The notes beneath the pieces are model-generated. The model ran no database searches. It saw only the letters and a program-made list of their open reading frames with translations, and was not told the DNA's origin. This document shows, piece after piece, positions 47,956 through 58,300 of a DNA stretch of 64,000 nucleotides. A program made the position numbers and the translations under genes. The first letter of the stretch is position 1; each line of letters begins with the position of its first letter. Origin of the DNA: Pseudomonas sp. GV085 (GTDB lineage Bacteria; Pseudomonadota; Gammaproteobacteria; Pseudomonadales; Pseudomonadaceae); contig NZ_QAOV01000002.1 in the NCBI RefSeq assembly GCF_003050925.1, positions 434,001-498,000 on the forward strand, given 5' to 3'.

Positions 47956-48900
47956 ATGAAAGCCAGCCTGCCGCCCGAGCCGGGCATCCGTGTCAGCCTC
48001 GCCGACCTGATCGAGATGCGCCATCGCGTGCGCGAAGTGCAGCTGTTTTCCACGCCGAGCCAACGCAGCCCGCTGATCGGCCTGCACCATTCCAAATTGC
48101 GCGGCCGTGGTGTGGACTTCGATCAGGTGCGGGTCTATCAGGCCGGCGACGATGTGCGCACCATTGACTGGCGCGTGACCGCACGCACCCAGGAGCCTCA
48201 CACCAAGCTGTTCCACGAAGAACGTGAGCGGCCGATTTTCATCATGGTCGAACAAAGCCATCGCCTGTTTTTTGGCTCGGGCCTGATGTTCAAGTCAGTG
48301 CTCGCCGCACAGGCCGCGAGCCTGATCGGTTGGGCAGCCCTGGGGCATAACGACCGGGTCGGCGGGCTGGTGTATGGCGACAATCAGCACTACGAAATCA
48401 AGCCTCGGCGCAGCAAGCAAAGCCTGCTGCAGCTGCTCAACCGGCTGGTGCGGGTCAATCAGTCGCTGAACAGCGAAAGCGAGCCGGACCGTGATGCCTT
48501 TGGTATCGCCCTGCGCCGCGCCCGGGAAGTGTCCCGCCCGGGCAGCCTGGTGATTGTGATTTGCGATGAACGCGCGCTATCGGAAAGCGCCGAGCAACAG
48601 CTGAGCCTGTTATCGCGTCATTGCGACCTGTTGCTGCTGCCGGTGTCCGACCCGCTGGATCATGCCCTGCCCGCCGCGGGACTTTTACGTTTCGCCGAGC
48701 GCGGAGCGCAACTGGAACTCGATACGCTGAATTTCGACCTGCGCCAGACTTACCGGGCCCAGGCCGAAGCACGCATCGCGCGCTGGGAGCTGCTCGCGCA
48801 GAAACTGCGCGTCTTGCTGATGCCACTGAGTACCCAGAGCGAAATGGTCGAGCAACTGCGCGAGTACCTGAACCCACAGAAACCAGGGAAAGGTCGATGA
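47956..48900 (+). CDS. DUF58 protein
   Basis: 314 aa. DUF58 signature LRGRGVDFDQVRVYQAGDDVRTIDWRVTART is complete (the R-x-Y-x2-GDDVR-x-IDW box), followed by a VWA-like core in which PIFIMVEQSHRLFFGSG replaces a classical MIDAS. An in-frame TTG nine bases earlier overlaps the moxR stop; ATG 47956 is taken. The next gene overlaps by ATGA. It works with MoxR and the VWA proteins; exact function is not known. Confidence 0.9.
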   Translation: MKASLPPEPGIRVSLADLIEMRHRVREVQLFSTPSQRSPLIGLHHSKLRGRGVDFDQVRVYQAGDDVRTIDWRVTARTQEPHTKLFHEERERPIFIMVEQSHRLFFGSGLMFKSVLAAQAASLIGWAALGHNDRVGGLVYGDNQHYEIKPRRSKQSLLQLLNRLVRVNQSLNSESEPDRDAFGIALRRAREVSRPGSLVIVICDERALSESAEQQLSLLSRHCDLLLLPVSDPLDHALPAAGLLRFAERGAQLELDTLNFDLRQTYRAQAEARIARWELLAQKLRVLLMPLSTQSEMVEQLREYLNPQKPGKGR

Positions 48901-49391
48901 GCAGCCTTGATCAACTGCAACCCCTGATATCCCCGCCACCGGTGGAATTCTGGCCTCCGGCACCGGGTTGGTGGTTGCTGCTTTTATTGGTGCCACTGAT
49001 CGGTTTTGGCCTGTGGAAGCTGCGTCGCTTCATTCCGGACAAGCGCCCGGTGGTACGTGCTGAACAGCCGCTTGACCCGGTGCGCCTTGCCGCCCTGGCG
49101 GAGCTGGCCTTGATGCCCAAACCCTACGACGGTGCGCCAGCCGGTGCCTGGCTGCAGCAACTCAACGGCTTGCTCAAACGCCTGTGCCGCAACCATTACC
49201 CCTACAGCCAGAGCCATACCCTCAACGGCCGCAAATGGCTGGCGTTCCTCGACAACCGCTGCCCGGCGGCCGGGCTGACTCGCTGGATGGTGCTTGTGGA
49301 AGGCGCCTACAAACCCGAATGCAAGCTCGACGACAAGGCGATCGCCGGCCTGACCCAAGCCGTCGACACATGGATTCGCAAGCATGTTTGA
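48897..49391 (+). CDS. DUF4381 membrane protein
   Basis: 164 aa. One helix (PGWWLLLLLVPLIGFGLWKL, about residues 25-45) follows a short periplasmic N-terminus; the C-terminal soluble part has LNGLLKRLCRNHYPYSQSHTLNGRKWLAFLD, typical of DUF4381. The ATG overlaps the DUF58 stop (ATGA) and the next gene overlaps its end by 8 bases. Conserved in this operon type but without assigned activity. Confidence 0.9.
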   Translation: MSSLDQLQPLISPPPVEFWPPAPGWWLLLLLVPLIGFGLWKLRRFIPDKRPVVRAEQPLDPVRLAALAELALMPKPYDGAPAGAWLQQLNGLLKRLCRNHYPYSQSHTLNGRKWLAFLDNRCPAAGLTRWMVLVEGAYKPECKLDDKAIAGLTQAVDTWIRKHV

Positions 49392-50466
49392 ATTTGCCTG
49401 GCCGTGGATTTTTGCCCTGCTGCCGCTGCCGTGGCTGATGCGCATCGTATTGCCGGTGGCCGACAGTGGCGAACCGGCACTCAAGGTCAGCTTCCTGAGC
49501 GATCTCGAAGGCCTCGCCGGACGTCGCGCCCGGGCCAACCTGCCGGCATGGCGCCAACAGACGCCGTTCATTCTGCTGTGGCTGTTACTGCTGGTCGCGG
49601 CGGCGCGCCCGCAGTGGCTCGGCGAACCCTTGCCGATCGCCGCCAGCGGTCGCGATCTGCTGGTCGCGGTGGACGTTTCCGGCTCCATGGATTTCCCTGA
49701 CATGCAGTGGCAGGACGAAGATATGAGTCGACTGTCGTTGGTCCAGCACCTGCTCGGCGACTTCCTCGAAAGTCGCGAAGGTGACCGCGTCGGCCTGATC
49801 CTGTTTGGCAGCCGGGCCTACCTGCAGGCACCGCTGACCTTCGACCGCCACACCGTACGCGTCTGGCTCGACGAAGCGCGCATCGGCATTGCCGGCAAAA
49901 ACACCGCCATCGGCGATGCTATCGGTCTGGCCCTCAAACGCCTGCGTTTGCGCCCGGCAACAAGCCGCGTGCTGATACTGGTCACCGACGGTGCCAACAA
50001 TGGCGGTGAAATCGATCCGCTCACCGCCGCCCGACTGGCGGCCCAAGAAGGTGTGAAAATCTACCCGATCGGCATCGGTGCCGATCCGGAACAAAGTGGC
50101 TCCGTGGGGTTCCTCGGTGTCAATCCGAGCCTGGACCTCGACGAGCCGTCCCTGAAAGCCATCGCCGTAGCCACCGGTGGCCGGTATTTCCGCGCCCACG
50201 ATGGCAAGGAACTGCAATCGATCAAGGACACCCTTGACCAACTGGAGCCCGTGGCCCAACAACCCACCCAGGCCCGCCCGACTCAATCGTTGTATCACTG
50301 GCCGCTCGCCTTGGCGCTGTGCTTGAGCATACTGCTGGTGGTTCCCGTACTCTGGCCGGACAACCCGTTGCAACGCCTGTTTACCAAGGATCTGTATTTG
50401 CAAACGCAATTGCTGCCCGACTGGCGCCAGCGTCTTAAACGCCTGCGTCTGCGGAGGCGCCGATGA
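49384..50466 (+). CDS. VWA-domain membrane protein, BatA-like
   Basis: 360 aa. Two N-terminal helices anchor the protein (FAWPWIFALLPLPWLM and FILLWLLLLVAAARPQW). The periplasmic VWA domain has an intact MIDAS: DVSGSM (about residue 97), the Thr and the Asp in LVTDGANNGGE. A C-terminal helix (LALALCLSILLVVPVLW) closes the topology. The gene starts 8 bases inside the DUF4381 gene and overlaps the next by ATGA. Same layout as BatA. Confidence 0.92.
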   Translation: MFEFAWPWIFALLPLPWLMRIVLPVADSGEPALKVSFLSDLEGLAGRRARANLPAWRQQTPFILLWLLLLVAAARPQWLGEPLPIAASGRDLLVAVDVSGSMDFPDMQWQDEDMSRLSLVQHLLGDFLESREGDRVGLILFGSRAYLQAPLTFDRHTVRVWLDEARIGIAGKNTAIGDAIGLALKRLRLRPATSRVLILVTDGANNGGEIDPLTAARLAAQEGVKIYPIGIGADPEQSGSVGFLGVNPSLDLDEPSLKAIAVATGGRYFRAHDGKELQSIKDTLDQLEPVAQQPTQARPTQSLYHWPLALALCLSILLVVPVLWPDNPLQRLFTKDLYLQTQLLPDWRQRLKRLRLRRRR

Positions 50467-52190
50467 GTGCGCTGTGGCCTTACTGGTTCCGGCCCTGGTG
50501 GCTACTGTTGCTGCCGCTGCTTGGCTGGTTGCTCTGGCAACTCTGGCACCGCAAGAAGCGCGCCGGGCGCTGGCAGATGATCCTGCCGCCGGCCTTTCAC
50601 TCGGCACTGCTCAGCGGCGGCAGTGGTCGCGACAGTAAACTGCCCTGGGTCGCGCTCGGCGTGGCGTGGCTGTTGACCGTGCTCGCGCTGTTGGGCCCGG
50701 GTTGGGAACGCGTCGAGCAAACCAGCCAGAAACCCGCGGACCCGTTGGTGGTGGTTCTTGAACTGACCCCGGAAATGCTCGCCACCGACGTCACGCCCAA
50801 TCGGCTGGAACAGGCCCGGCGCAAGCTGTACGACCTGCTGCAGATCCGCAGCGACGCGCAAACCGCCATTGTCGTCTACGCCGGCAGTGCCCACACGCTG
50901 GTACCGCTTTCAGATGACCTTTCCACCAGCCGCAACCTGTTGGATGCACTGAAACCGTCGTTGATGCCAGAGCCCGGTCATCGCGCCGATCTGGCGGTAC
51001 TCAAGGCCCTGGCGCTGCTCGAACAAGCTGCCTTGGGCGACGGTCGGATCCTGCTGATGGGTTCGTCCCTGACCGAACCAGAGCGGCTGGGCATCCGTCG
51101 CGCGCTGAACGGCAAATCGACCCGGTTTCTGATGCTCGGCATCGGCACTGCCGAAGGCTCACCCATCACCCAGGAGGACGGCAGTTTCCTCAAGGATGAA
51201 CAAGGCGCCATTCTCGTGTCGCGCCTCGACGAGCCCGGCCTGAAAGGTTTTGCCAACGACCTGGATGGACGCTTTCGCCAGGCGCGCCTGGACGATAGCG
51301 ACCTGCACGCCCTTGGCCTGCTCGACGGTCCGCGCAATTTGCGCAACGACGGTCAGACCTTGCGCCTCGATACCTGGGCCGACCAGGGTTACTGGCTGCT
51401 GCTGCCACTGTTGCTGCTCGCGGCCTGCGCAGGACGTCGTGGTTGGTTGCTGTGCCTGCCGCTGCTATTGGCGCTACCGCAACCCGGCTATGCCTTCGAC
51501 CTCGCAGACCTGTGGCTGCGTCCTGATCAACAAGGCGTGCAATTACTCAAACACAAGCGTCCGGCCGAGGCCGCCCGGCGCTTCGAGGACCATCAGTGGC
51601 AAGGCGTGGCGCTCTATGAAGCCGGAGACTACGTCGGCGCCGCCGAGCGGTTTGCCGAGGGCAACGATGCCCATGCCCACTACAATCGGGGCAACGCCCT
51701 GGCCAAAAGTGGTGAGCTGGAGGCCGCCCTGGACGCTTACGAACAGGCACTGGAACGTCAACCTGATTTGCGTCCGGCACTGACCAACAAGGCGCTGGTG
51801 GAACGTCTGCTCAAGGAGAAAAACACTCCTCCCCCTCCTGAGCCAGACGCCGCCAGCAACGCCCGGCCCGAAGCCGAATCGCAGGAACCACCGCCCGGTG
51901 CTGCTGCCCAACCCTCGAACAGCGACGAAGGGCAACCGCCCAGCGCGGGTGAGCGACAACCGCCCACCACACCACCGAAACCGGGGACCAATGAAGTACC
52001 AGGCAGCGAACTGGGTGACGAACAACACACGACACCACCCTTGCGCCCGGCCACCGACGGCATCGAAGGTGAACAGCGCCAGGCACTGGAGCAATGGCTG
52101 CGGCAGATTCCGGATGACCCTGGTGAACTGCTCAGGCGCAAATTCTGGTACGAACAGCAACAACATCAGGATCAGGAAGAAACTCGATGA
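50463..52190 (+). CDS. VWA-TPR membrane protein, BatB/BatC-like fusion
   Basis: 575 aa. Two N-terminal helices, a VWA domain, two more helices near residue 310-345 (WLLLPLLLLAACAGRRGWLL), then TPRs (AVALYEAGDYVGAAERFAEG, NRGNALAKSGELEAALDAYE, AYEQALERQPDLRPAL) and a proline-rich low-complexity tail. It is a fusion of BatB- and BatC-type parts. The MIDAS is degenerate: VVVLELTPEML stands where DxSxS is expected, so metal binding by this VWA is doubtful. Overlaps both neighbours by ATGA. Confidence 0.9.
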   Translation: MSALWPYWFRPWWLLLLPLLGWLLWQLWHRKKRAGRWQMILPPAFHSALLSGGSGRDSKLPWVALGVAWLLTVLALLGPGWERVEQTSQKPADPLVVVLELTPEMLATDVTPNRLEQARRKLYDLLQIRSDAQTAIVVYAGSAHTLVPLSDDLSTSRNLLDALKPSLMPEPGHRADLAVLKALALLEQAALGDGRILLMGSSLTEPERLGIRRALNGKSTRFLMLGIGTAEGSPITQEDGSFLKDEQGAILVSRLDEPGLKGFANDLDGRFRQARLDDSDLHALGLLDGPRNLRNDGQTLRLDTWADQGYWLLLPLLLLAACAGRRGWLLCLPLLLALPQPGYAFDLADLWLRPDQQGVQLLKHKRPAEAARRFEDHQWQGVALYEAGDYVGAAERFAEGNDAHAHYNRGNALAKSGELEAALDAYEQALERQPDLRPALTNKALVERLLKEKNTPPPPEPDAASNARPEAESQEPPPGAAAQPSNSDEGQPPSAGERQPPTTPPKPGTNEVPGSELGDEQHTTPPLRPATDGIEGEQRQALEQWLRQIPDDPGELLRRKFWYEQQQHQDQEETR

Positions 52191-53836
52191 CCCGCTTCAC
52201 CGTTTTATTGCTTGCACTGTTGCATGGCCTGTTGTTCTGCACCGCCCAGGCGCAGGCAGCAGAGCTGGTCGCCAGTGTGGACCGCAGTCGCCTCAGCTCA
52301 GGCGAGACGGTCGAGCTGACCCTGGAGTCCACCGATGTCACTCAGTTCGGCAAACCCGACCTGGCACCGCTGGAGCCGTTGTTCGAAGTGCGCGGCACAC
52401 GCCAGGTCAACCAGTTGAACACCCTCAGCGGCGAAAACCAGGCCGCCACGCGGTGGATCGTCACCCTCCTGCCCCGGCAAAACGGCAGCGTGGTGATTCC
52501 GCCACTGCAACTGGGCGAACTGCAGAGCCAGCCGATCACCCTGCAAGTGGTCGAGAGCGAAACACCGGACAACCCGAACAACCGGGCCCCGGTGTTCATC
52601 GATGCCAGCCTCGATCAAACCAGCGTGTACGTACAGGCCCAGGCAGTCCTGACCCTGCGTATCTACCATTCGGTGTCGCTGTACGACGACAGCAGCCTGC
52701 CACCCTTGCAGATACCTGATGCGCGCATCGAGCAATTGGGCGACTCACGCACCTATGAAAAAGACATCGATGGTCAGCGCCACGGCGTGATCGAAATGCG
52801 CTATGCGATCTACCCGCAACACAGCGGCGAACTGATCATTCCGGCACAGGTCTTCAACGCCGCGCTGGTCGATGCGCAACCAGCACAGGACGCCACCCAA
52901 GGGGCGAAATCCGGCAAGTTGATGCCCGTTACCTCGACCGAACTGCTGTTGACGGTCAAGGCCAAACCCATCACCTATCCGGCCGACGCACCCTGGCTGC
53001 CTGCGCGCAGCCTGAGCCTGAGCGAAAGCTGGAACCCGGAGCCGGATCACACCCAGGTCGGTGATTCACTGACCCGCAGCCTGACAGTGACGGCCGAAGG
53101 CTTGTCCAGCACCCAACTGCCACCACTGCCCGGCACCGATGTCGGCGGCCTGCGCCGCTACCCGGATCAACCGGTGCTCGGCAACCAGAACAGCGAACGC
53201 GGCCTGGTCGGCAGTCGTGAAGACCGCGAGGCCCTGGTGCCGACACGGACCGGCGTCATCGAGTTGCCCACCGTCGACCTGGTCTGGTGGAACACCTTCG
53301 AAGACCATCTGGAACGCAGCAGCCTGCCCGCTCGCACGCTGCACGTGGCGGCCAATCCGAGCCTGGTGGTCGACACGCCTGCCGGCGCCTCACCGATCGA
53401 TGCCAGCGCCGACAGCGAAGCGCTCTGGCGCTGGAAGCTCAGCACCTTGATCCTGGCCTGCACCACCCTGCTCGGCTTCGGCCTCTGGTGGCGTGGCCGC
53501 TGGCAACCGGCGGTGGCGCGTGTCGCTCAAACCGGCCCGAGCCCGCGCACCGTACTCGACGACCTCAAGCGCGCCTGCCAGGCCAACGACTCCCACGCCA
53601 CCCGCCAGGCCCTCGACGCCTGGGCCCGCCAACAGCCGGAAACCCTGGCCGACATGGCCGCCCGCTTCGTGCCACTGTCCAACGCCCTCGACGGCCTGAA
53701 CGGCGCGCTGTACAGCGAAACCGGCCAGTACTGGCAAGGTGACGAGTTGTGGCGGGTGATCAAGGCGATCCCGATTACCGAACGGGTGCAGGATCCGGTC
53801 GGTGACAGTGGGTTGCCGCCGCTTTATCCGAAGTAA
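52187..53836 (+). CDS. BatD family protein
   Basis: 549 aa. A signal peptide (MTRFTVLLLALLHGLLFCTAQAQA) is followed by a periplasmic region with Ig-like BatD repeats (ELVASVDRSRLSSGETVELTLESTDVTQFG; QTSVYVQAQAVLTLRIYHSVSLYDDSSL). A C-terminal helix (WRWKLSTLILACTTLLGFGLW, about 410-430) leads into a cytoplasmic tail. Last gene of the moxR operon, joined to the VWA-TPR gene by ATGA. It completes the Bat-like set, linked to stress tolerance in other bacteria. Confidence 0.9.
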   Translation: MTRFTVLLLALLHGLLFCTAQAQAAELVASVDRSRLSSGETVELTLESTDVTQFGKPDLAPLEPLFEVRGTRQVNQLNTLSGENQAATRWIVTLLPRQNGSVVIPPLQLGELQSQPITLQVVESETPDNPNNRAPVFIDASLDQTSVYVQAQAVLTLRIYHSVSLYDDSSLPPLQIPDARIEQLGDSRTYEKDIDGQRHGVIEMRYAIYPQHSGELIIPAQVFNAALVDAQPAQDATQGAKSGKLMPVTSTELLLTVKAKPITYPADAPWLPARSLSLSESWNPEPDHTQVGDSLTRSLTVTAEGLSSTQLPPLPGTDVGGLRRYPDQPVLGNQNSERGLVGSREDREALVPTRTGVIELPTVDLVWWNTFEDHLERSSLPARTLHVAANPSLVVDTPAGASPIDASADSEALWRWKLSTLILACTTLLGFGLWWRGRWQPAVARVAQTGPSPRTVLDDLKRACQANDSHATRQALDAWARQQPETLADMAARFVPLSNALDGLNGALYSETGQYWQGDELWRVIKAIPITERVQDPVGDSGLPPLYPK

Positions 53837-53860
53837 CGCCGGACAGAGGATCACGCCAAA

Positions 53861-53947
53861 CCTGTAGGAGCCGGCTTGCCGGCGAAGCTCTGGCAGATAT
53901 TGTGCAGGCTTCCGGGCCGCCTTCACTGGTAAGCCAGCTCCTACAGG
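53861..53947. repeat. REP element (GCCGGC variant)
   Basis: CCTGTAGGAGCCGGCTTGCC at 53861 and a partially degraded inverted arm (AAGCCAGCTCCTACAGG) ending at 53947. This is the GCCGGC-core REP family, seen only here in the window. It lies between batD and sbcD. Confidence 0.75.
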
Positions 53948-54093
53948 CACGGGTGTTTGAAGTATTGGGGGACTGCTCCAGACCTGTATGAGCAAAGGCA
54001 TTCAGCAACCTGTTCTGTTTGCCAGTAAACTCTCCCCCCTTTCGCCGCCTTCATTTTTCCCGCGGCCATTCCTATTTTGTAGCGGAGTCCGCC

Positions 54094-55338
54094 TTGCGCT
54101 TGTTTCACACCTCCGACTGGCACCTCGGGCAGAACCTGCACGGCCAGGATCGCGATTTTGAACACGGCTGTTTTCTCGACTGGCTGTTGCGCCAGCTGAA
54201 ACTGGATCAACCGGATGTGCTGTTGATCGCCGGCGATATCTTCGACACGGTCAATCCGCCGGTCAAAGCCCAGGAACGCCTCTACGACTTCATCGTCAGC
54301 GCCCACGAGCAACAGCCGTCGCTAACCATCGTGATGATCGCCGGCAACCACGACTCCGGTTCGCGGATCGAACTGCCCGCACCCTTGATGCGGCGTTTGC
54401 GCACCCATGCGCTGGGCCGCGTGCTGTGGCTCGACGACGGGCAACTGGATGCCGAACGCCTGCTGCTGCCCTTGCCGGATGCCAGTGGTGAAGTCGCCGG
54501 CTGGTGCCTGGCGCTGCCGTTCCTGCGCCCGGCGGAAGTCACCGGCGCGCATTTGGGCGACGACTACCTGCGCGGGATCGGCCAGGTGCACGAGTGGCTG
54601 ATCGAAGCGGCCAATGCCAAGCGCCAGCCGGGTCAGGCACTGATCGCCATCAGCCACGCGCACATGGCCGGCGGTTCGGTGTCGGAAGACTCCGAGCGCA
54701 GCCTGATCATCGGCAATGCCGAAGCCCTGCCCGCCAGCCTGTTCGGGCCGAGCATCAGCTATGTCGCCCTGGGTCACCTGCACAAACCGCAGAAGGTCAA
54801 CGGCGAGGAGCGCATCCGCTACAGCGGCTCGCCGATCCCGCTGTCGTTCTCCGAGATCAGCTATCAGCACCAGATTCTCGACATCAAGCTCGACGGCGAG
54901 ACCCTGCTCAGCGTCGAGCCGAAGCTGATCCCCCGCGCGGTCAACCTGCAACGCATCGGCCCGGCGCCATTGAGCGAGATCCTGCTGCAACTGGCGGACC
55001 TGCCGAACATCGACCTGTTGGCCGAGATCCAGCGCCAGCCATGGCTGGAGGTGCGGGTGCGCCTCGACGAGCCGCAGCCCGACCTGCGCAATCAAGTGGA
55101 AATCGCCCTGCAAGGCAAGGCCGTGCGCCTGGTGCGCATCGCCGCCGAGTACGCCGGCAACGGCGGCCGTGACGCTGCCGACGAAGGCGGCACGCTGATC
55201 GAACTGGACCAGCTCACGCCTCAGGAACTGTTCAGCCGCGCCTGGCAGGACAACTACGGCAGCGAGGTCGACGAGCAGACCCTCAAGGACTTTGCCGAGC
55301 TGTTGCAGGACGTGCAGATGGAGAGCGAACAGCCATGA
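54094..55338 (+). CDS. sbcD: Exonuclease SbcD, Mre11-type nuclease subunit
   Basis: 414 aa. Starts at TTG (54094): GGAG at 54084-54087 is correctly spaced and the encoded N-terminus MRLFHTSDWHLGQN is the conserved SbcD start. Metallophosphoesterase motifs: HTSDWHLG, LIAGDIFD, IAGNHDS, ISHAHM and LGHLHKPQ. Together with SbcC it cleaves DNA hairpins and processes blocked ends. A longer reading from 54019 would need an atypical start and adds no conserved residues. The stop overlaps the sbcC start (ATGA). Confidence 0.95.
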   Translation: MRLFHTSDWHLGQNLHGQDRDFEHGCFLDWLLRQLKLDQPDVLLIAGDIFDTVNPPVKAQERLYDFIVSAHEQQPSLTIVMIAGNHDSGSRIELPAPLMRRLRTHALGRVLWLDDGQLDAERLLLPLPDASGEVAGWCLALPFLRPAEVTGAHLGDDYLRGIGQVHEWLIEAANAKRQPGQALIAISHAHMAGGSVSEDSERSLIIGNAEALPASLFGPSISYVALGHLHKPQKVNGEERIRYSGSPIPLSFSEISYQHQILDIKLDGETLLSVEPKLIPRAVNLQRIGPAPLSEILLQLADLPNIDLLAEIQRQPWLEVRVRLDEPQPDLRNQVEIALQGKAVRLVRIAAEYAGNGGRDAADEGGTLIELDQLTPQELFSRAWQDNYGSEVDEQTLKDFAELLQDVQMESEQP

Positions 55339-58300
55339 AAATCCTCGCGATCCGCCTGAAAAACCTCGCCTCGCTGGCCGGGCCTTTTGAAATCGACTTC
55401 ACCGCCGAACCCCTGGCCAGTGCCGGACTGTTCGCCATCACCGGCCCTACTGGCGCCGGTAAAAGTACCCTGCTCGATGCCTTGTGCCTGGCGCTATTTG
55501 GCGCCGTACCGCGCCTGAACAACACCGGCCGCGACGCCAAGGTACCGGACGCCGACGGCGAAATCGCTACCGGCGACCCGCGCACCCTGCTGCGTCGTGG
55601 CACGGGTGATGGCTATGCGGAAGTGGATTTCGTCGGTGTCGACGGCCGTCGTTACCGCGCCCGCTGGGAAGCCAATCGCGCCCGGGACAAGGCCGCCGGC
55701 AAGTTGCAGGCCAGCCGCCAGAGCTTGCGTGACATCGATCAGGATCAATTGCTCGCCAGCCAGAAAGGCGAATACAAGGCTCAGCTCGAAGCCGCGCTGG
55801 GGCTGAATTTCGAACAGTTCACCCGCGCGGTGATGTTGGCGCAAAGCGAGTTCAGCGCGTTCCTCAAGGCCGACGACAACGACCGCAGCGAATTGCTGGA
55901 AAAACTCACCGACACCGCGCTCTACACCCGCCTCGGTCGTCGGGCCTTCGACAAGACCAAGGAGGCTCGCGAGGCGCACAAGCTGCTGCAGGATCAGGCC
56001 AGCGGGGTGACGCCGCTGTCACCCGAAGCCCGCGCGGAACTGGATGAGCGCTTCTACCAGGCGCAGCAACAACTCAAGGCCCGGCAGGCGCAGCTCAAAC
56101 AACTTGAACTGCAGGACACCTGGCTCAAGGACCTGCGTCGCTTGCAGGACGAACATCTGGCTGCCAGCGAACAACTGCAATCGGCACAGACTCACTGGGA
56201 GGCCCTGGCCAGTGAGCGCTTGAGGCTCACCCGCCTCGAACAGCTGGCCCCGCAACGGCACCAGTTCGCCCGTAAAGCCGAGGTCGACGCGCTGCTGACA
56301 CCCTTGGCGGCGCAGATTGCCTTGCACACGCAGCAGCACGGCGAACTCGGCGAGCGTCAGACGCAGCTCGAGCAACAGCTTAGCGCCGCCCGGATCGCGT
56401 TGAACGAAGCGCAACAACGGCAAACCGCCAGTGCGCCGCTACTGCGCCAGGCCTTCGAAGCGCAAAGCACCCTCGCCCGCCTCGCCAAGGACACCGCCCT
56501 CAGTGCCGAGGCAAAGCAAAATGCCGAGCAGGCCTGCAGCCAGGGCCAGAGCACGATTCAGACTTTGCTCGATCAGCAAACCCGTGGCGCCGGGGACTTG
56601 CAGCGCATTGCCACCGAGCTGGAACAAAGCACTCATCTGGCACCGTTGAGCGATGCCTGGAATGCCTACCGCGATCGGCTGCAACAGTTGATGTTGATCG
56701 GTAACCGGTTGAATCAGGGCCAGGCCGAACTGGCCAGTCTTGAGCAAAACGCCGCGAGCACCGAACAAACGCTCAGCGCGCAGAAGCAACAACTGGAGGT
56801 GCTGTTCAAGGAGGCCGGTGCCGAGCCGGATGCCGTCGCCGAGCAGATCGGCATCCTGGGCAGTCTGTTGCAGGACAACCGCAAGCAACTGCGCGCTGTC
56901 GAAGACCTTGCACGCTTGTGGGCCAGCCAGCAGGAACTGGACCAGCGCGGCGCCGAGCTGCAGCAACGTCTGCTCACCGCGCAGCAGGAACGTGAACGCC
57001 TGACCCAGGACGGGGTCAAGGCCAAGGTTGATCTGAGCGTTGCCGAACAGACACTCAAAGTCACTCGCGAACTGCTGGAGCGTCAGCGTCTGGCGCGCAG
57101 TGCCAGTGTCGAAGAGCTGCGCGCGCAGTTGCAGGACAATCAGCCATGTCCGGTGTGCGGCAGCAACGAGCATCCGTATCATCAGCCCGAAGCCCTGCTG
57201 CAGAGCCTCGGCCGTTTTGATGAAAGCGAACAGGCCAACGCCCAGAAGGCCGTCGACCTGCTCAAGGAAAAACTCACCGACCTGCGTGCCGAAGTCGGCG
57301 GGTTGATCGCCCAGCAAAAGGAACTGCTGCAACAGCAGGAGCATCTGGCGACCCAACAGCAAGCCCTCGCCCCAAGTCTGGAAGCGCATCCGCTGGCTGC
57401 CCAACTGCTGAATCAGGACGCCGTCAAACGCGACGCCTGGCTCACCCAGCAAAACAGCCAACTCAACCAGAGCATCAGCCAGGACGAGCAACGGCAAAGC
57501 GCGCTGCTCACCCTGCAACAGGATGCCGCGCGCCTGACCCAACAACTGCGTCATGCCGAAACCGCGCACCAGCAAGCGGCCCAGCACCTGGGCAACCAGC
57601 AACGCGAACTGGACAACGACCGCCAGCGTCTGGACGAAGAACTCAAGGCATTCGCCAGCCTGCTGCCAGCCGAGACCCTGCAAGCGCTGCGCGTCGAACC
57701 GGCCGCGACCTTCATGCAGCTCGACCGGCAGATCGCCGAGCGCCTGGCGCAAGTCGAGCAACAAAAGGAAGAACTGGCCGAGCAGCAACAGCGCCAGCAA
57801 AATCTGGAGAAGGAACAGGATCGCCAGCAAAACCGCGTGCAACAATTGCAGGCCGCCGAACAGCAGTTCACCGGGCTGGCCGAGCAGCAACAGGCGAGCC
57901 AGCACACCCTCGGGCAATTACTCGGCGAACACAGCAGTGCCGAACATTGGCAGCAGCAACTGGAACAGGCCGTGGAACAGGCGCGCAGCGCCGAAACCAG
58001 TACCGCGCAGACGCTGCAAAGTGTCCTCACGCAGTCTGTGCAACTCGCCGCCGAGCTGAATGCCCAGCAAGAACGCTTGCACGCACTGGAAGCTGAAGAA
58101 CGTGAGCTCGCCGGCAAGATCGGCGACTGGCGTGCCCGCCATCCCGAACTGGATGACGATGGCCTCGAAGACCTTCTGCGGGTTGACGACACTCAGGTCA
58201 GCGAACTGCGCCAGCGCTTGCAGCAAAGCGAAAAAGCCATCGAGCAAGCCCGCGTCCTGGTGCAGGAGCGCGACAAGCGCCTGCTCGATCATCAGGCGCA

